Assembly: GCF_900129385.1 (NCBI RefSeq)
Contig: NZ_FQVO01000009.1
Location: 62,001 to 126,000 of the forward strand
From: Chryseobacterium takakiae
GTDB taxonomy: Bacteria > Bacteroidota > Bacteroidia > Flavobacteriales > Weeksellaceae
DNA length: 64,000 nucleotides
Reading direction: 5' to 3'
The notes under the pieces were generated by a model, which was not told the origin of the DNA, searched no databases, and saw only the letters and a program-made list of their open reading frames with translations. The position numbers and the translations under genes are program-made. How positions within the stretch are numbered: position 1 is the first letter of the stretch; every line of letters begins with the position of its first letter. Shown piece by piece: positions 60,714 through 64,000 of this stretch.

Positions 60714-61930
60714 TGTATTTTGTTTTTTTTATAATATTCTTATTATGTCTTGGAGGATTGGGCGGATCTTTCCAGCCTTCACGATTATTAATATTAGTAA
60801 TACCATTGTTTTTGAACGTATTTATTAATAAAACACATTTAAGCTATAACAAAACAATTCAATTCGGGCTAAAGACTTATTTTATCTGGTTAGTCTATGG
60901 AGTTATCTCTCTTTTCTGGAGTGCGGATCCCGTAGTGGGACTCAATTCAGAATTAATTGTTATGGCAATAGGTATGCTTAGCCTTTTATTTTTTCCTCTT
61001 TTACTAAAAAATGATAAAAAAAGCCTACTTATTATTAGAAATGGTTGGATCTTAGGCCTGTGTTTTACAATTCCGTTTGCTATTTATGAGATCGTTACCA
61101 TGACCCACTTTGCATACTCTGAAGAAGACAGGCTTATTGGAGGAATAGGAATATATGCTCCCTTTGCTGCTGTTTTTTTTGGTAATTATAATAATTACTG
61201 TGTGTACATATGTTTATGCCTGCCAATGATCTTTTGGGCACTGATGGATGATAAAAATAAAGTAAGGAAAATTTTATATATGATCTTACTTGGGGTTTCC
61301 ATTCTTATTATTTTTATTAATACTAACAGAACCTCTATGGTAGTTGTTGCCATTTATTTTTTATCATTGCTAAGACTGAAAGCCAGGAATATATTTGCCG
61401 TTCTTGGTTTAACCGCACTATTTCTCGTTTCTTACAAGTTTCTGCCTAATAATATTACAGATAATATTGAGATTTTATTTGATAACAGGGTAAATGTTGA
61501 TTATAACGAAGATACTTCCGCCAATATCAGGAAAGGGGTCTTCTTGTCAGGGATTGATTTCCTATTTGAAACTAACGGATTTGGAGTGGGAGCAGGAGCT
61601 TTTGAAACTCATATGGCTAAAGCACCGCGTCATCAGGGAATCATAAATCCGCATAACTTTTTTTTGGAAATCGTTTCACAATACGGAATTTTTATATTTT
61701 TTCTCTTTATGATTTGGCTTTTTTTGATTATGCGCAAGATTTATAATAATGCCTACATTAATTCATCCCTGAAGAGAATTTTTTATGCAAGTGTAATCGT
61801 AATCCCTATAATTGGTGTTATCAATAGTGATTCACTAGGATTTACATATTGGTGGGTATATATATCATCATTGGCTGTTATTTCTTCCATAGATCTAAAT
61901 ACAATTAAAAACGACTCACAATACAAATGA
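60713..61930 (+). CDS. O-antigen polymerase/ligase (Wzy/WaaL-like)
   Basis: A 405-residue polytopic membrane protein with about 10-11 transmembrane segments. It has the large periplasmic loop near residues 245-315 (NITDNIEILFDNRVNVDYNE then GFGVGAGAFETHMAKAPRH) with a G-x-G-x2-F motif and a conserved His (HNFFLEIVSQYGI), as in the Wzy_C/O-antigen ligase family. In this position it should polymerise the repeat unit. Its 3' end overlaps the next gene by 4 bases (ATGA). It is among the most AT-rich genes of the operon. Confidence 0.85.
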   Translation: MYFVFFIIFLLCLGGLGGSFQPSRLLILVIPLFLNVFINKTHLSYNKTIQFGLKTYFIWLVYGVISLFWSADPVVGLNSELIVMAIGMLSLLFFPLLLKNDKKSLLIIRNGWILGLCFTIPFAIYEIVTMTHFAYSEEDRLIGGIGIYAPFAAVFFGNYNNYCVYICLCLPMIFWALMDDKNKVRKILYMILLGVSILIIFINTNRTSMVVVAIYFLSLLRLKARNIFAVLGLTALFLVSYKFLPNNITDNIEILFDNRVNVDYNEDTSANIRKGVFLSGIDFLFETNGFGVGAGAFETHMAKAPRHQGIINPHNFFLEIVSQYGIFIFFLFMIWLFLIMRKIYNNAYINSSLKRIFYASVIVIPIIGVINSDSLGFTYWWVYISSLAVISSIDLNTIKNDSQYK

Positions 61931-63009
61931 AAATATTAACGATAATCGGAGCTAGACCTCAATTCATAAAAGCAGCTGTTTTAAGCAGATTAATAATGAA
62001 CGATCCTGAAACTGAAGAAATTCTTGTTCATACAGGACAACATTATGATGAAAATATGTCTGAAATTTTTTTTGAAGAGATGGATATTCCTAAGCCGCAA
62101 TACAATTTAAATATCCAGAGCAAACTCCATGGAGAGATGACTGGCAAGATGATGGCTGAAATAGAGCAGGTAGCACTAAAAGAAAAACCGGATTGGATTT
62201 TAGTATACGGAGATACAAATTCTACTATGGCAGGAGCTTTGGTCGCAGCAAAACTGCATATTAAATTAGCTCATGTAGAAGCAGGTTTACGATCTTTTAA
62301 TAATAAAATGCCAGAGGAGATCAATAGAATTATTACCGATAGATTAAGCGATATCCTTTTTTGCCCAACAGACTATGCTATAGAAAATTTAAAAAAAGAA
62401 GGATTTGAAAATTTTAAGGATAAAAAAATCGTAAGAACAGGTGACATCATGCTGGATGCCTCCATGTTCTATTCTAAAAAACAGATCAGCTTTAACAAAG
62501 AAGTACCGAATGATTTTATCTTATGTACAGTTCACAGAGCTGAAAATACAGATAGTGCTGAAAAATTACGTACTATTTTTAAATCATTGAATAAAGTAGG
62601 AAACAAAACCAAAGTTGTTTTGCCATTACACCCAAGAACAAAATCAAAATTAGAAAATATTACTTCAGATTATAAAGCAGAATATCCCAATATTGTTTTT
62701 CTGGAACCACTCGGCTATTTGGAGATGATTTGGTGCCTTAATAACTGCAGATTTGTCATTACAGACAGCGGAGGTCTTCAGAAGGAAGCCTATTTCTTTA
62801 AAAAGATGTGCCTTACTCTCCGCAATGAAACAGAATGGCGAGAGCTGGTTGATAATGGATATAATATTCTTTCAGAGATCAACGAAAATGATATTTTAAA
62901 TAATGCATTTAAAATTTTTGATCATAGAGAAACATTTGATAAAGAATTATATGGAGATGGAAAATCTGGAGATTTTATTCTTCAGCAACTAAAAAAAACA
63001 GTAAGATGA
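61927..63009 (+). CDS. wecB: UDP-GlcNAc-type 2-epimerase (WbpI/WecB-like)
   Basis: A 360-residue non-hydrolysing UDP-sugar 2-epimerase. Seen are IGARPQFIKAAVL (residues about 6-18), VHTGQHYDENMSEIFFEEM, GDTNSTMAGALVAAKL, the catalytic HVEAGLRSFNNKMPEEINR (about 113-131) and the late TDSGGLQKEAYF. In the Wbp route the equivalent enzyme WbpI turns UDP-GlcNAc(3NAc)A into the manno form; a plain WecB would act on UDP-GlcNAc. The context favours the first. It starts inside the polymerase stop and its own stop overlaps the next gene. Confidence 0.88.
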   Translation: MKILTIIGARPQFIKAAVLSRLIMNDPETEEILVHTGQHYDENMSEIFFEEMDIPKPQYNLNIQSKLHGEMTGKMMAEIEQVALKEKPDWILVYGDTNSTMAGALVAAKLHIKLAHVEAGLRSFNNKMPEEINRIITDRLSDILFCPTDYAIENLKKEGFENFKDKKIVRTGDIMLDASMFYSKKQISFNKEVPNDFILCTVHRAENTDSAEKLRTIFKSLNKVGNKTKVVLPLHPRTKSKLENITSDYKAEYPNIVFLEPLGYLEMIWCLNNCRFVITDSGGLQKEAYFFKKMCLTLRNETEWRELVDNGYNILSEINENDILNNAFKIFDHRETFDKELYGDGKSGDFILQQLKKTVR

Positions 63010-64000
63010 GATTTGTACACGTTGAAGATTTCGTACATCCTAATGCAGGATACCAGATAAATTTACTTACCAGGCTGCAGGCTTTACAAGGCCATGAGGT
63101 GATTATTGTTGCCGGAGAACTAGATAAAATTCCTACATTTCTGACCTCTTTTTTTGGAAAAGATAATATAATAGAAAAAGATAAAAGATTTGAAGAAGCG
63201 ACAGGGGTGAAGATTATAAGGCATCCATTATATGCTTATTACAGTGGCAGGGCCATTTTTAAACCGGGCTTGCATAAACTCATAAAATCTTTAAATCCGG
63301 ATGTCCTTTTTATTCATAATGAAGATACTGTGACCGGTATAAAACTGCTTTGGGATTATAAAAAAATGAATGTACCCTATGTTTTAGACTGCCACATGCT
63401 GGAAATGGCCTCTGAAAATAAATTCAGAGAATATTTCAGATCTTTTTACAGAAAGTTTGTTACACCGGTTATTTTAAAAAATAATATACCGCTTATAAGA
63501 GTCGTGGATACAGATTTTGTAGAAAAGCATTATCATATACCTCTTTCGAAAACAGAATTGTTGTCTTTTGGAACAGATACAGAATTCTACAAACCGGATC
63601 CGGTAGCAAAAAAACAATTCCGAAAAGAATTAGGAATTGATGATACAGATTTTGTTGTAATTTATGCCGGAAAAATGGATCCTGCCAAAGGAGGAAAATT
63701 TCTTGCAGAATCCTTAAGAAAAAAGATTAAATTACAAAATAAAAATATTAGATTTATCATTGTCGGAAATACCCCCAAAGATGAATATGGTGAGGAAGTG
63801 AACCAAATATTTTCCCAATCTGAAAATAATATTATAAGATACCCCACCCAGACCTATTTTGATCTGGCTAAATTTTATCAGACAGCAGATGTTGCTATAT
63901 TTCCAAGACAATGCAGTATGAGCTATTATGAAGTACAGGCTTGTGAACTTCCTGTTGTTCTTGAGGAAAACGAAATTAATGTTTCAAGAGCAGAAAATAA
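63006..64000 (+). CDS. glycosyltransferase family 4, truncated by window end
   Basis: This gene begins at ATG 63006 overlapping the epimerase stop (ATGA) and stays open to the last base, giving 331 residues of an unfinished protein. It starts MRFVHVEDFVHPNAGYQINL, has IYAGKMDPAKGGKFLAESL around residue 220 (start of the donor-binding half of GT-B enzymes) and IFPRQCSMSYYEVQACELPV near residue 300, the E-x7-E-like region of GT4 enzymes. It is likely to add another sugar to the repeat unit. The last 15-20 per cent is missing. Confidence 0.82.
   Translation, partial: MRFVHVEDFVHPNAGYQINLLTRLQALQGHEVIIVAGELDKIPTFLTSFFGKDNIIEKDKRFEEATGVKIIRHPLYAYYSGRAIFKPGLHKLIKSLNPDVLFIHNEDTVTGIKLLWDYKKMNVPYVLDCHMLEMASENKFREYFRSFYRKFVTPVILKNNIPLIRVVDTDFVEKHYHIPLSKTELLSFGTDTEFYKPDPVAKKQFRKELGIDDTDFVVIYAGKMDPAKGGKFLAESLRKKIKLQNKNIRFIIVGNTPKDEYGEEVNQIFSQSENNIIRYPTQTYFDLAKFYQTADVAIFPRQCSMSYYEVQACELPVVLEENEINVSRAEN

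Overview
The window looks like a chromosomal segment of a flavobacterium, most likely Chryseobacterium or a close relative. The support is the low GC content, Bacteroidota-type promoters (TAnnTTTG boxes, often TATCTTTG, placed just before transcription starts), short intergenic regions and a gene set usual for Weeksellaceae: a long-tailed ribosomal protein S16, an ATP-cone-less ribonucleotide reductase, a DUF1573 protein and GreA-like and START-like small proteins. Genus assignment is inference; no 16S or 23S rRNA gene and no tRNA was seen.

Layout. 0-7.4 kb is housekeeping: the end of a class III aminotransferase, a START-like protein, a class IV aminotransferase-like protein, YqgE/AlgH divergent from pdxH, an HU protein, panD with a flippase-like membrane protein, and TerD. 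7.5-9.4 kb is an AT-rich islet with an SMC/OLD-like ATPase overlapping a small Toprim-like protein, which resembles a two-gene phage-defence module. 9.4-14.9 kb holds an M3 peptidase, an SRPBCC protein, a GreA-like protein, a nitroreductase whose end is formed by a palindromic repeat, and rpsP-rimM. 14.9-18.9 kb holds a one-protein type IIG restriction-modification enzyme behind an HTH regulator. 19-30 kb holds a CDP-alcohol phosphatidyltransferase, asnS, a dead toxin-antitoxin pair, rpoN, an ECF sigma factor with a membrane partner, the RNase P RNA, a PPK2 kinase, a DUF1573 protein and valS.

30-39 kb holds a GIY-YIG nuclease framed by a perfect 25-bp inverted repeat, DUF4241, a ribokinase-like kinase, a hydrolase, an HD protein, DUF72 and nrdB/nrdA separated by a repeat-filled gap. 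39-44.4 kb is a MacAB-type exporter operon into which a four-helix-bundle gene has been set between repeats. 44.6-47.5 kb holds a thioredoxin-reductase-like enzyme behind a palindromic operator candidate, glyA and recX.

47.8 kb to the end is a Wzx/Wzy-type capsule or O-polysaccharide operon: a CapD/WbpM-like dehydratase, a Wza-like export lipoprotein, a Wzc-like autokinase, then a WbpA-like dehydrogenase, a 2-hydroxyglutarate oxidase, WbpE-, WbpD- and WbpB-like enzymes, a glycosyltransferase, flippase, polymerase, a WbpI/WecB-like epimerase and a second glycosyltransferase cut by the window end. The enzymes match the route to a UDP-2,3-diacetamido-2,3-dideoxy-uronic acid. The oxidase is well placed to remove the 2-hydroxyglutarate that WbpB-type enzymes form when they recycle NADH with 2-oxoglutarate.

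The most interesting items are the ATPase-Toprim module, the 2-hydroxyglutarate oxidase inside the Wbp-type cluster, the inverted-repeat-framed GIY-YIG gene, and dispersed palindromes with a conserved frame and a variable hairpin core.
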